Shown one piece after another: positions 34,890-46,319 of a stretch of 64,000 nucleotides of DNA. Source of the DNA: Sipunculus nudus (lineage: Eukaryota > Annelida > Sipuncula > Golfingiida > Sipunculidae); assembly GCA_026874595.1 (NCBI GenBank), contig CM049321.1:4209479-4273478 (forward strand), written 5' to 3'. Under the pieces are notes generated by a model, which saw only the letters and a list, made by a program, of their open reading frames with translations, had not been told where the DNA came from and did no database searches. The position numbers and the translations under genes were made by a program. Positions within the stretch are counted from its first letter, which is position 1. The number at the start of each line of letters is the position of its first letter.

Positions 34890-35700
34890 CTATTTTTTGC
34901 CGTTTTACGGTATACTGTTACATTCACCTCACAAAATGTCTATCCATAAATGTTCAGGACACCTCCGCGCGGGAGGTTGGTGCTGTGAGTGTTAACGTTT
35001 ACGGCATCACGAACAGAGTAGATTGGTTCCCTGCCTGCATTTTGCCTGTTGTAAAGCAGGGTGTCAGTCTTTATTTCGTGATCAAACGTTTAGGCCCCTA
35101 CAAAGTCCTGATTCAAGCACATTATAAATCTAGGCTGAAACAGACTGGAGAGAGATGCATAGATGTTACTAAAACTAGCCATAAAAACATGACTCACGGA
35201 CATTTTAGATAACTGATGAGGACCTGGAACTCAAGGCATCAATCTTATTTGAATGTCCGACATTACCGGCACTTCAGGCACTTAGCGGTAATTTTCCATT
35301 AAATTATTATAAAGTCCGTATGTGTTCCGTGATAAAATATTAACATGCAAACAGAGTCAGACTGTTTTAAATACCTCCTCGAATCCACAATATATGTGCA
35401 AAATATTGATCCTTTTGACTTGTCATAATATCTGTGGCCGAGATAAAAAAAAATAAAAACGTGGGCGCTTCATTGGTGTTGTTTTCTGGACCACGTATTT
35501 CCCTTGTTTCTGTTGCCAAAAGGTGACTTGAGTCACCTAGTTAACTTTATCCCGGAGTCACCTGTGTGATTACCTACTATGGCAATAGTTATGACGTCAC
35601 AGTTGTTACATTGGTATTTTGGTAAGCCACTGGGATAAAGTGAGGTACGGTGTAATTGCAACGGGGTTTATGGTTTTATATAATCAGCGGCTCCTATTTC
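34890..35700. other. Intergenic DNA, nothing recognised
   Basis: No frame above 75 codons and no repeat identified. Confidence 0.4.
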
Positions 35701-35706
35701 GGACAC

Positions 35707-36380
35707 ATTTGTAGATATGCTCCCCCTCTCTCTTTCTATCTTGGCGGAGATATGCTCCCTCTTTCCCTTTCTTTATTGGTGGTGATATGCTCAGTCTCTC
35801 CTGTCTCTCTTGGCGGAGATATGCTTGCGCTCTATCTTTCTCATTGGTGAAGATTGCTCTCGCTCCCTCAATTGGCGGAGGAACGCTTCTTTTCCCCTCC
35901 CCCCTTCTCTCTTGGCGTAGATATACCCCCTCTCTCCCTTTATCTTTGGCGTAGTTATGCTCCCTCTTTCCCTTCTCTCTTGGCAAAGGTATGCTACCTT
36001 GCCTTTTTTCTCTCTTGGCGGTGGTGTCCCTCTCTCCATTTCTATCATGGCGGAGATATGCTACCGCTCTATCTTTCTCTCTTGGAAGAGATATGCTCCC
36101 TGTCTTTCTTTCTCTTTTGGCGGAGTATGCTCTCGCTCCGTCACTTGGCGGAGGAACCCTTTTCTCTCCCTCTCCCTTTCTCTCTTGGCGTAGGTATTCT
36201 CCCTCTCTCCCATTCTCTCTTGGCGAAGATATGCTCACTATTTTACCTTTTCTCTTAGCGGAGGTATGCTCCCAGCCTTTTTTTCTCTCTTGGCAGAGGT
36301 GTCCTCCCTCTCTTCCTTTCTCTCCTAGCGAAGATATGTTTCCTTATTTCCTTTCTCTCTTGGTAGAAATATGCTCTCTC
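35707..36380 (+). repeat. Pyrimidine-rich minisatellite, 34-35-bp unit with 273-bp higher-order period
   Basis: Nineteen or more units begin TTGGCGGAGATATGCTC and continue in C/T-rich sequence. The unit starts fall at about 35,741, 35,776, 35,810, 35,844, 35,872, 35,912, 35,946, 35,980, 36,015, 36,047, 36,082, 36,117, 36,145, 36,185 and onward. The unusual 28- then 40-bp spacings recur 273 bp apart (35,844-35,912 and 36,117-36,185), showing duplication of an eight-unit block. Open frames of 134-223 codons on both strands come from the base bias and are not genes. Confidence 0.85.
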
Positions 36381-36530
36381 TATGGGCGTACGTATACTCT
36401 CTTACTATCTGTCTCTATCTATTTTTCTGTCTCCTCCCTTCCCCTCTCTCTCTCATCTTCCTCCCTCCCTCTCTCTCTCTCCCTCCCTCCCTCCCCTCCT
36501 CTCTCTTTCTCTCTCTCTCTCTCTCTGATA
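36381..36530. repeat. CT-rich low-complexity tract
   Basis: Mixed CTCT, CCTCCC and TCTC runs continue the minisatellite's base bias without its unit. Confidence 0.88.
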
Positions 36531-36534
36531 GGGT

Positions 36535-37725
36535 ATATTCTTTCTTTCCCCCTCTTTTGTGGACGCCTGTATGGGTCAAAAAAAAAACAAATACAATTAA
36601 AGACTTTACCGCGCGTGTTAACGGGGACTACTCCTCTATATAAGGTCTTGCATAAATGTTGACATGTGGTCGGTCCCTGGGGCGGCCTCCCCTGTCTCAG
36701 ACCAAAGTAAATGCACAAAACCAGTCTCGGCAATTTTCATATCTAGCAGGAGTAGGCTGGAAGGTTGCCGAACTGACCGTCTTGGTTAGACTTCATCTTT
36801 TATTTATGGCCCTGGTGTGATCAGGTAATGATGGGCTGTCAAAGCTGCCGTCCTTTGTAAGCAAGTCATACAAAGTAACCCCAACAAGAGGCGGGCAGTG
36901 TGTGGCCATGAAGAGAGTTTCTGTATTCATCTAATGAACAGACGGCAAAATGTCGCTCATCTATTTATTCTGGAATTTTATATGACTGTCTGTGTCCAGA
37001 ATAAAGTCCGAAGGATCAGGCTTCAAAGGTTAATTATATACAGATACAACAATAATCAAAACAAATTCAGTGCACAACAAAGAACGTTTAAAGTTTACAA
37101 ACCTTTGCTGTTTTTAATAATTACTTTACATTTTTTTAATTTTATCAAAGAACTATATTTTTATATTACTAGCACAGCAGTTACTACAGCACATATAGTG
37201 GTCACTTAATGCCTGAGCCACAGGCTGTGTGCGCTACAGTGGTAACTGATACCCCCAGCTGCTGGCAGGGTGTAGTTACCTAGCAACCACGGAGCATTAA
37301 GGGTAGATGGATCATGGCATTTTGTTAAAAAATGCTTGAATTGACCAATACAAACTGCATTGGTCCCATTAACTCACTCTTTTCATCAACTTCATCAATA
37401 AACCTGTCAATACATGTTCTTGATTGTCCTGTAAGACAGAAACATATGCCACAGTAAAGGCATGAAGGCGGGGCTAACAACCCCAGGGTACCAGGTAAAT
37501 TTGACATTTTTAACTGGCTATAACTATTTTAATCCAATTTCTAACCACAAAATAATTACTTTCTGCATTAAAAGACATGTTTGGCTCTGTATCACAAGTA
37601 ATATTTAGTTGATTTCATTTTTTTTACACTCAGTGTATCACCCTAAATTCTTTGTGTCAGGCAATTTTAGGCCTACACTGGAGCACTACAGTGGTCAAAA
37701 TAGACCTACCTAGGTGGGTACACTG
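36535..37725. other. Intergenic DNA
   Basis: GCTACAGTGG…CTGATACC at about 37,233-37,256 recurs loosely at 41,193-41,245. Nothing else was recognised. Confidence 0.35.
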
Positions 37726-37730
37726 TGCTT

Positions 37731-37854
37731 GTTTGACCATTTTTTTATGTCATATTATATTTCTGACAATTAAAGCTATGCCAAATTACATCAAAATTGT
37801 TTGACCATTTTTTTATGTCATATTATATTTCTGACAATTAAAGCGATGCCAAAT
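37731..37854 (+). repeat. 56-bp direct duplication, period 68
   Basis: GTTTGACCATTTTTTTATG, then CATATTATATTTCTGACAAT and TAAAGC, occur at 37,731-37,786 and 37,799-37,854 with one difference. Confidence 0.92.
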
Positions 37855-37859
37855 AACAA

Positions 37860-39515
37860 TCTCCTTTAATTTATCAACAATATATAAGACCATCAGTAAA
37901 TTAATTTTATAAATATAATTTTATATGAATGATAAAGAATTTAAGTTATGAACACTAACTTGATGACTGGAAAATGTTATTAAATATTGATAGTGAACCG
38001 CACGGAAATCTGACGTGTTACTCTCATATAAACCAATAATATTCTGGTTTAGCATGCGTTTAATGTGTATTCATTTTCAATTAAGGTTATATAAGCTTAT
38101 TGGAGAGCCACAATACACAAGTGTAAAAAAATGTGTAAATATGTGATTTCTAATTATGGTAATACATATATTACTTATATAGAATATGATGTGTATTTAT
38201 TTTCATGTACTCTTTAAAAAGCTTATGGAGGAGTCAGATGGGCAGGTCCCTGACTTACGGAAAAAGATGTTGGACTATATTTATTGAAATAATAAGGTAA
38301 ATAATCATTGAAAACATGAACTGTTTCCTAGGGTAGTGTAGGGTTAGCGAAATAATTTTATGATATTTTTGTATGGACTTAAGTTAATATATTAACAAGA
38401 ACTTTCAACAGATAAGAGGTCAATATGTACAAGTTAATTTATTTCAAATATTTAAATAATTGAAATATTTATAAATTTAATGGGTTACGGAATGACAAAA
38501 TCGAGGTAACAGAATGAATGCTTTTGAAGGCATATTGAACATACATAAGGTGGCTTTTTTTTATAAAAGGCTGTAGGAATCTTTCAAAAATCCATACATA
38601 TCTGATTCATAAAGCAAAAGTTTAATTTGCTGTGCATCATCAGTGCTATCTAGCAATCACCCTTCAAGAAACACAAAAGAATGACGAGTCTGTGGTGAGA
38701 AATGTATAATTGTAAATACATGTGTTTCATATCTGATTTAAGCCTGGGTAATTATGCAAGGTCAAACTCAAAGCTGTATACTGGTATTTTTATAAGGTCA
38801 ATTTGAATACATTACTATAAAAATAAGCAATTTCTTTAAATGATCATGGATAAGTCTTGCTTTATTCAAATCAAATAAAAAAAAATACAAGCTCCATAAG
38901 CACAAGTAGGATACTGTGTTAATCAGTCCGTAACCTCAGCATACACTGCCATGAATTATCATTATTATTATTTATTAAATATAACAATTTCGAGTGATTA
39001 TATTTATTTGAAGCTTTTTAGGCATAAAAAGAAGATCTAAAATTGGAACCTTTGACCACTCCCTCTTGTGTTTTTATACTTTTTTATCTTCTTTTTGTTT
39101 ATGGAATGAGTGATAATAAGAGTATTATATTTAGTATCAAACACGACCTTATCTTTGCCCCAGGGTTTGTAAAATTTAAAAAGCAATAGGTTATGTTCCT
39201 GGGATTAAATATGACAGGCAACAAGTTTTATATTATTGATTTAATAGATAATGAAGATGAGGAAATTTTACCCATGCACACGTTTAATACAGTAATTTTT
39301 TTAAAGCATAAACTTTACAATGAAATATCTCTAGCACATTTTTTCGAAATATAACTGATTTTTTTAAACATATCCTGATAGGACGATATCGTTTTTAAGA
39401 ATATGTAGAAAACTTGCATTGGAAAGTAAAATGAAATTTTCATGTTAATGTCTTATTTTCATGGACCTGCCCAAAAACACTGAAAAAATGTGTAATTGTG
39501 TGATTCCTAAAGGTG
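37860..39515. other. AT-rich intergenic DNA, nothing recognised
   Basis: This is the most AT-rich part of the window outside the microsatellites. No frames, repeats or RNA signals were seen. Confidence 0.4.
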
Positions 39516-39523
39516 GTCATATA

Positions 39524-39745
39524 TAGTTTCTGGACTGGTCCACAATTTAAGGCTTGACACTAACAAAAATACTGGACCGCTTATTCCTGGACCGAATTTA
39601 TAAACATTTATGCGAATTTCATGGATTGATTTCATGGATTTATTTTCATCCTACAAATCTTGTAACTAACCCCTAAAAGAAAGTCTCTTAGCTATGTAAA
39701 TGTATCTAAAATAATGGCAGCTGGTATAGTTTAATAAAGGTGTAT

Positions 39746-39799
<54 letters not shown>

Positions 39800-40469
39800 T
39801 TCTCTGAGACAGTAAAGGGTAATTTTTGGTTATTAACCTATGATTAAAGAGACATGTTACCCATTAGAGTCAGTGCCCCCTGTTCTGTTGCACCTTGCTG
39901 ATGCTTTTTCTTATGTTTCACTTTGTATCAAAGTATAATAAGAACAATTCCTATACATTAACTACATTAAATGCAGCCCTATACTATATAAACTTTGTCA
40001 ATCTGCAGCCTTCCTTGCCCAGCAAAGTCTCTGATTCAACCCAGCACCCCCCCCCCCCTCCCCCAATCCTGCCCAATTCGGTTTATGCTCTAACCACCAT
40101 GCACCCCCCCCCCCTCCCCCTGCGTTTTTCACTTAAAATATTTTACGGTTGTCAAATTATTTACAAAAATTGTGATTTTATATTTGTAATTCAGAAATCA
40201 AACCAGGTCTTGCGATATATTATATTATTACATTTATTGCCAGGTTGACTGTGTATGTGACACAATTGGTTTTAGTTAAATATTTGACCAAATAAGCACA
40301 TTAACTACAATTTTAATTTATTTTAATTATATTTTATTGAATGGACCAAACCGCTTGGACTGGTCCACCTACTGGACCGGACTGCATACGGCTGGACCAT
40401 ACAAGGACCGTACCGCTTATGTGTTGGACCGGAATTCCAGGGGGTGGTTCTGTTCTGTCCGCACCTCTA
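39524..40469. mobile_element. 946-bp hAT-like non-autonomous element, perfect 8-bp target duplication
   Basis: GTCATATA lies directly outside both ends (39,516-39,523 and 40,470-40,477). The inverse of the right end starts TAGAGGTGCGGAC and fits the hAT end rule Y-A-R-N-G; the left end starts TAGTTTCTGGAC. Subterminal regions carry repeated GGACCG and ACCGCTTAT words (39,572-39,596 and 40,342-40,434), and GGACTGGTCCAC occurs near both ends. The interior holds an (AT)n tract and poly-C runs, but no transposase. The superfamily call rests on the 8-bp duplication and the right end. Confidence 0.72.
39750..39795. repeat. (AT)n microsatellite inside the hAT-like element
   Basis: About 22 AT units. 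Confidence 0.94.
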
Positions 40470-40479
40470 GTCATATAAT

Positions 40480-41390
40480 ATACTCATACAAGATATATTC
40501 AGACTATTAGCTTGCCTTGGATATCTATATTTGTTAAAGTCTGGTGTACACCACTATTTTAATATTTAATATAATATATTCAGATCTGTTTTGAATATGG
40601 GGGTTTCATTAGTTCTACATCTGATAAAATAATATAACTTCTTGATGAATACACTTCTATTTTGTTTTCCTTATTCTATCTTGTTTTATTTAAAATAATA
40701 AGTGATAATAAAGCATCATATACGTGAATTATGTGTTTCTTGGTAATAACCAGTACATACAGATCAAGGAATTTTATGAGAATAGACCTTGGGTAAAGGT
40801 TTAAACTAGCTGAAAGGACAAGGTTTGACTGACCATAGAGGAACAAGAAAAAATGAAATCAAACAGGTGTTGGAGGCCTCAGCTGTAGAAAGACATCAAG
40901 TATCATTCAGGAAAAAATAGTTGCTGTAAAAATTGGATTTAATGAGTTATACCAGGTTTTATTTCTGTAAAATACACGTTTTTCCAAATTCCTGGATATT
41001 CCAAATGTTTACCTAGTTTGCTATGAAATATGCGTCCTTGCTCAGCTAATTTTAAATATAATCTAACCATTTTTTAACATAATCAGCTCCACAAAATTAT
41101 CTTTCTAAACATACCAAAATGGAAATAATTGAATAAAAATCAACTGATTCAGAGTATAAAATATAGTACATGTCCCTGCTGATCCATACACCAGTAAGCT
41201 ACAGTGGCCCACTGTGTTACATTGAGTGATAAACCTGATACCTCTGCTGTAGTTATGACAGACCAGCACTACACACTGCCACACAAGCAGCTCACTCATG
41301 TCATTAAGTGGCCGTACTGGTAACTGCTGTATACTTTTTATCTACTCTCATGTAAAAATTCTATGTTCGTTTGTATATAAAATATTTTGG
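40480..41390. other. Intergenic DNA, nothing firm
   Basis: There is a block (41,193-41,250) weakly similar to 37,233-37,275. No coding frame was seen. Confidence 0.35.
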
Positions 41391-41394
41391 TTAA

Positions 41395-41395
<1 letters not shown>

Positions 41396-41443
<48 letters not shown>
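41396..41443. repeat. (AT)n microsatellite, left of hammerhead-like motif
   Basis: About 24 AT units. Confidence 0.95.
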
Positions 41444-41446
<3 letters not shown>

Positions 41447-41449
41447 TAC

Positions 41450-41497
41450 ATTCACCTGATGATCGGGTCGCACCCCGTGAAACAGACTGTTGTGAAT
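41450..41497 (+). ncRNA. Hammerhead ribozyme-like motif
   Basis: ATTCAC (450-455) pairs perfectly with GTGAAT (492-497) as stem I. The core CTGATGA (456-462) follows. CGGG (464-467) pairs with CCCG (474-477) as stem II around a 6-base loop. GAAA (479-482) completes the core, and a short stem III (ACA with TGT, 482-484 and 488-490) leads to T491, the predicted cleavage base. (Positions are 41,xxx.) The weak points are a U-U mismatch at the base of stem II and the very short stem III. Hammerheads of this type are known in Penelope-like elements and retrozymes of molluscs. Confidence 0.55.
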
Positions 41498-41524
41498 TTA
41501 CAGTGTTGTTTTTCTTCAGAGTTA

Positions 41525-41535
41525 TATATATAGAG

Positions 41536-41596
<61 letters not shown>

Positions 41597-41612
41597 AATA
41601 TATATATATATG
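41525..41612. repeat. (AT)n microsatellite with AAATAT breaks, right of hammerhead-like motif
   Basis: Three AT blocks separated by GAGT and AAAT. Confidence 0.95.
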
Positions 41613-41619
41613 CCTCATT

Positions 41620-42715
41620 CGACATTTTCATGGTTGTCATCATGTATTTCATCAATTGATGCAAAATATTTGTATTTTGACTGACGTGATATAATGAATG
41701 ATGTGACAGTTTCAGTAAAACGGGATTTCTTTCAAAGATCACTTCATCAAGTAATATGAGCGACTTTTTACGCGATAGTGATGGTTTTCGGATTTACAGT
41801 GTATAACTAATGATGTGACATCTTGAAAGACGGGAAGCCTGCACTGATATGAAAAAGAACATGTGACATAGATAGCCGCAGATGATTGGTGGACGAGCGG
41901 ACAGGCAGAATCAGGAACTGACATGAAGCTCCGATGCGTTATGATGCTCTACCTGGGAGGCAGCAAAGAGATTAATTTTGATTTGCATCATTCTTGACTG
42001 AAGCTGAGATTGAGTTCATGGACCACTTTAAGCTCATGAGGTGACCGAGTTGAACTGGGTAAGAGAACTGCGGAGAATTCGCTGAGTCGGCAGAATAAAG
42101 GTGGAAGCGCTATTCAAGGATGAGCCAAAAGTTCTACTTGATTGTCAGGACTGTCCTGACTTTTTTTATGTCAAGGAGACTTCTCAGCAGGGCTGGAGTT
42201 CGCTGCTTTAAGAAATCGGGCGGGTTGGAGGTTGGTTATCTCTGTGTCTTCCGTCCTATCAATTTCCTCAACGACCCAACCTGACAGAAGATCAATAAAC
42301 GCATCGTCTTGTAATATAATCATCGCCGTAGATGGCCGCGGCCGGTGCCGGCAGCTCACTCACAAAGTGGTCCGAATGCGACTCAGTTTTTCCTTGATCC
42401 TATTTCTGAATCAGGAATGCATTAAAACTGAACTCAGATGTGACCTGGTTGGAGATTCATCGGTTTTCCAACCCGCTGCCTCGATCACTTGGTCATTAAT
42501 ACTTTCATTTTTCCTGCATTATTGGTCCCCATCTCACTCAATTTTTCTTCTTGCTGGTTCCTCTTTAATACTGAGGAACATTACGTCAGGAGGACATCGA
42601 ACATAAAATTCAATGTATTTAAACGTAATGGAAACACTTCTTATCTCCTGAAACAAAAGGCATCTTTCTCTGTTAAATTCTAGAAAATCTGTTTTTATAC
42701 AAGCAATTTCAAAAC
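41620..42715. other. Intergenic DNA, nothing recognised
   Basis: Frames of 62 (minus) and 124 (plus) codons overlap at 42,171-42,606 and show no motif. Confidence 0.4.
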
Positions 42716-42721
42716 CTGGAA

Positions 42722-42973
42722 CAGAAACCGATCCAGGGGGAGGTCCTGGGGGTCCGGAACTCCCCCCCCCCCCCCCACCCTCCCTTATTTCAGCGTCCTA
42801 AATTTTTTAATAGGGTTTCAGAACTGTCCTGATTTTTTGCGACATTTTTTTGCGGCCTAAACCCCCTCCCTCACTTCCCGGACTCCGGACCTTTTTAAGG
42901 CTTTGACATTAGTCCTCTTGGGTTGGACCCCCCTCCCCCTCTTTTCTTTTCCTAAATCCTAGATTCACCCCTG
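42722..42973. mobile_element. MITE of the 'GATCCAGG' family with poly-C
   Basis: The left end is CAGAAACCGATCCAGGGGG; the inverse of the right end is CAGGGGTGAATCTAGGATT. The body has GGGGTCCGGA, a poly-C run, TTTCAGAACTG, TTTTTTTGCGGCC and CCTCTTGGGTTGGA, and matches 7875-8094 throughout. Confidence 0.72.
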
Positions 42974-43184
42974 CTGGAAGGTCACTTGCTTCATCCATGA
43001 TATCATAAATGGTGCTTTATTTATAATAGCTTCATCTTGTGTACAGCGGTTAACGGTAAAAAACGTCACAATTAAACTAATTTGTTGCTGAGCATGTTGC
43101 AGAACATGTCTTTTTCGTAGCATATCACCCTTCAGCCAAAGCTCGTTTCTGCTAAAAACAAACCTCATCAAGTTATATGCACCA

Positions 43185-43445
43185 TAGGAGGGCAGGGACT
43201 ACTTGTCTCAACTGTCAAAATTTAAAATAAAAAAAAATATTACATTTCATTTCACGTGCGTATGCGTACAACATATTACTTATTACGTGAAGTCCTGACC
43301 GACAGAACACCCATGTTTCTGTAATTTGCCTTTAATCAATACTTTTCCAACGTTTTCGAACGGACCACATTCTCCCTTCACTCCGTTTATACCTACGCCA
43401 TCGGTGGATTTAGAATCACCGGTGCATTGTGGGCCGTTAATTTGA
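43185..43445 (+). repeat. Dispersed repeat R4, copy 1
   Basis: GGGACTACTTGTCTCAACTG, GCGTATGCGTACAA, CGTGAAGTCCTGACC, CCCATGTTTCTGTAATTTGC and GGTGCATTGTG align with 44,770-45,030 in the same order. Confidence 0.72.
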
Positions 43446-43741
43446 ACCCCAACGAGTCCGAGTACTGAGTGTGACTGCATATGTGTTTTCTGGATTCGTT
43501 CTGGATTTAAATTATTGATAAACTGAGGGTTAAATGTTAAAAGGAATATCAGTATTGGACTGTTAATTATCGACATGGTAATTTGCAGAATATATATATC
43601 TGATGTTAAAAAATAAGTAATTTTGTAAATATCCCAATGCTTCCGATTTATTGAGATATATAGTAAATTCATAACATGACATACATTATGTTATAGGGAT
43701 AGCAGGGCGCAAGTAGGCCTACTAAACGGTAAAAACTAAAA

Positions 43742-43940
43742 TCAGGCGCGGATCCAGGATTTTTTGCAGGGATGGGTCAATGGCTGTCATGCATAAAATT
43801 GTCTAAAAAAGGTGGTTGGTTAAGGGCCGGGGGGGGGGGGTCTCGACCTGCAAAACCCCAAGTCATGCATAAGATTTTTCATTAAAAAAAAGGTTGTTTG
43901 TTGAGAGCAGGGGGGTTTCGACCCCCACATCCGCACCTGA
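43742..43940. mobile_element. MITE with TCAGG…CCTGA ends, 199 bp
   Basis: The left end TCAGGCGCGGATCCAGG and the inverse of the right end TCAGGTGCGGATGTGGGG are inverted repeats. The body holds two versions of GTCATGCATAA with A-runs, GGTTG and a G-run. Flanking A-runs prevent definition of the target duplication. Confidence 0.75.
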
Positions 43941-43944
43941 AAAT

Positions 43945-44765
43945 GTATGATGAAATACCACACAAGGACGATATGTTGTTAGCAAATTATATACTTGAGT
44001 TGCAAACAATCATTTGTAATCTAACATTTGTCATGTGCGTGTTCAGCAATTTTTATTGTAACATTAAACCGACCCGGCGAAATTCTCCTTGCATTCCCCA
44101 GACACACTGAATTCATGGGTAATGGAGATGCACTGTAAGCCCTGGATAACCTAGCGAGCAAGATATTCCTCAGCTTTAGAGAGACTGGCGTGAGGTCCAC
44201 AGGGGACGGATCAGTCTCCGTCACATTGTCAGCAAAGGTAATGGTCATACACATCTATAATTGTACCATGAATCCATAGCGGAGCGCAGTGTGCGAGTCT
44301 TGGAGCAGCTCAGTGAATATCCGTCAAGGTTTCCTAATCTTTCATCCAGTCAATTTAAAAGACCCGACACGCACAGGTTTAACGTGTGTATAGATCTATT
44401 CAGGATAATGAGCGACGTTAAGACACGCGATGCCAGAGCTGAATTGGGTCTGGTGATTGACTGTTTTCTGGGGACCATTTGTTAGGTGCAAAGCAATATC
44501 GGTGATAGCCCGAGAAAAATTGCAGTCTATGTATCCCGAGGCTTAACAGGCGTCAAGGCTGGTCATCAAACAAGAAAACAAGGTTCCTCAAGTGTCGGTG
44601 ATTTTTTATCCGTCCTGACACGTGATTCCTCGTCGCCAGTTGGTCTGACTTTAACCGAGAAAGAATTATACACAGATTTTTTAATCACTTAACAACCAGC
44701 TTAAATATATTGCACCCTTCAACCAGAGGTTGTTTGTACTCACAAGTAATATCTTCCTGTTAACA
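43945..44765. other. Intergenic DNA, nothing recognised
   Basis: Small frames on both strands show no motifs. Confidence 0.4.
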
Positions 44766-44769
44766 ACAC

Positions 44770-45030
44770 GGGACGGCCGGGACTATTTATCTCAATTGTC
44801 AAACTTTAAATTCTGAATCTGTGATATTTCAGGGGAAATACCTTCTGTTTAAATTTCACATGCGTATGTTTACAAAATAATACTTACTCCGCGAAGTCCT
44901 CACCACAAAAAACCCATATTTATGTAATTTGCCTTGAAATAAGATAGTTCTTATCCAATTAAACATACTAACCCTCTTTTCTACATTATGGTATTAGCAG
45001 CCGCGGTGCATTGTAGAGGTCCGGTTGTGA
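44770..45030 (+). repeat. Dispersed repeat R4, copy 2
   Basis: GGGACTATTTATCTCAATTG, GCGTATGTTTACAA, CGCGAAGTCCTCACC, CCCATATTTATGTAATTTGC and GGTGCATTGTAG. It is a direct repeat of 43,185-43,445 at about 1.58 kb. Confidence 0.72.
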
Positions 45031-45369
45031 CGCTCACAAACCCTACTCTTTTGAGCTTGCGCTATGTGAGCATATTGTATAGTTTCAGTTACACGTGATC
45101 ATCTTTCTGGCGTTTTAAGTGACATTTAGGATACCCGAGAGTGTTAACTCGCACCATGCGAGGAAAATGTATTTATTACATTTCCGGTGGGATGTTGTTA
45201 CGTTTTTTCTGACTGGTTTTTCTGTTACTAACATTAGGAAACTGTTATGAAGAAACTGTTATGAAGGCATTTGATGGAGTTTTGTATAATGCCCAAAGAA
45301 AAAAAATGTCAACTTATCAACTAATCACCATGATATATTTTTGATTCGAAAGATCATATACCATTGTGA

Positions 45370-45430
45370 CCGAGGGCGGTTCATTTGTCCCCGGGTAGAG
45401 GTCGTCCCATCCCGGGTGAACCTGTCTTAC
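45370..45430 (+). repeat. Short dispersed repeat with CATTTGTCCCCGGGTAGAG
   Basis: The word CATTTGTCCCCGGGTAGAG followed by CCCAT recurs in reverse orientation near 59,000-59,025 (CTCTACCCGGGGACAAAGGA). Confidence 0.5.
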
Positions 45431-45670
45431 TGAACTGTGACACTGTATGTAGTACAACACAGTAAAAAACATTGATCACGAGAACCTGCCAAGGATATCC
45501 AGGGAGTCGTATTACTACACACTGATCCGATAAATCTATATACTACTAAATCTTTCCTGTATTTTTTTTTTTGTTTTCTTTGTATGACAGTGGTCCAGTT
45601 TTGCTCTCAGCGTCAGTAGATGCACTAATGGATTGAGTGGCAAGTGGAAATAGAGTTAGGTGTGTTACAT

Positions 45671-46260
45671 ATTAGCATGGATGTCTGCCATGTAAATATG
45701 ATTGTAGATGGCACCACCTGTTATTTGAACGAAAAATTGTGTAGGATATATACACATGCAAAATTTCAGGTGGAAAAGTCAGACTACTGCCGAGATATGA
45801 GTGATTTTTTCCCACAGCAGACAAACAGATGGACGCTGTGCAGAAATAGTTACAGTTGTCGCTACCAGTTTTGTGTATGATAAAGAGCTATGAGAGATCC
45901 AAACACATGCAAAACTTCAGGAAGATACGTCAAACGAGTCCGGAGGTATTAGCATGATATCTGCAGCATGAACGTGAATGTAGGTGGCGCCACTTGTCAT
46001 AAAAAAATGCTACCAAGGATGTATACGCAATCCAAATTTCGGGTGAATAAGTTAAACCACTGCCGAGATATGAGTGATTTTAACCCAAATCTAGAAAACA
46101 GATGGACACTGTGCAAAAATGGTTGTGTATGTTATAAAGCTATCCAACGGCTACATTTGTGCAAAATAATTTTCCCGATCGGTCAAACGGTTATGTGGGG
46201 TTATGTGTGGAAACAGACGCACAAATGGACGCTGGGCAAAGAGGAAAGGTCAGAGGTCAA
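45671..46260 (+). repeat. Diverged tandem repeat, about 277-bp period, two and a half units
   Basis: Shared words at 45,671 and 45,948 onward include ATTAGCATG, TGTAGATGGC/TGTAGGTGGC, CTGCCGAGATATGAGTGATT and ACAGATGGACGCTGTGC/ACAGATGGACACTGTGC. A third part begins near 46,140 with GTCAAACGGTTATG and ATGGACGCTGGGC. Frames through units 1 and 2 both encode a CRDMSDF and NRWTLC series. The 'CCGAGATATGAG' wording is common in molluscan interspersed repeats, so a gene is not called. Confidence 0.7.
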
Positions 46261-46319
46261 CCAAAAACGAGGGCGTAGCAGTTCACATGTGTCCCGATCA
46301 TAATTCCGAATTGAAAAAA

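Noticed and set aside
35684-36662. Open frames of 134, 184 and 223 codons on both strands
   Set aside because: They come from a pyrimidine-rich minisatellite with few stops; the unit length (34-35 bp) is not a multiple of three, so no protein repeat is maintained.
37196-41320. Possible 4.1-kb element bounded by inverted GTCACTTAATG/GGCCACTTAATG words
   Set aside because: Only about 10 bp match, with no target duplication, and nearby blocks match better as direct repeats.
42171-42606. Overlapping 62- and 124-codon frames
   Set aside because: They lie on opposite strands with no motif, codon bias or repeat support for either.
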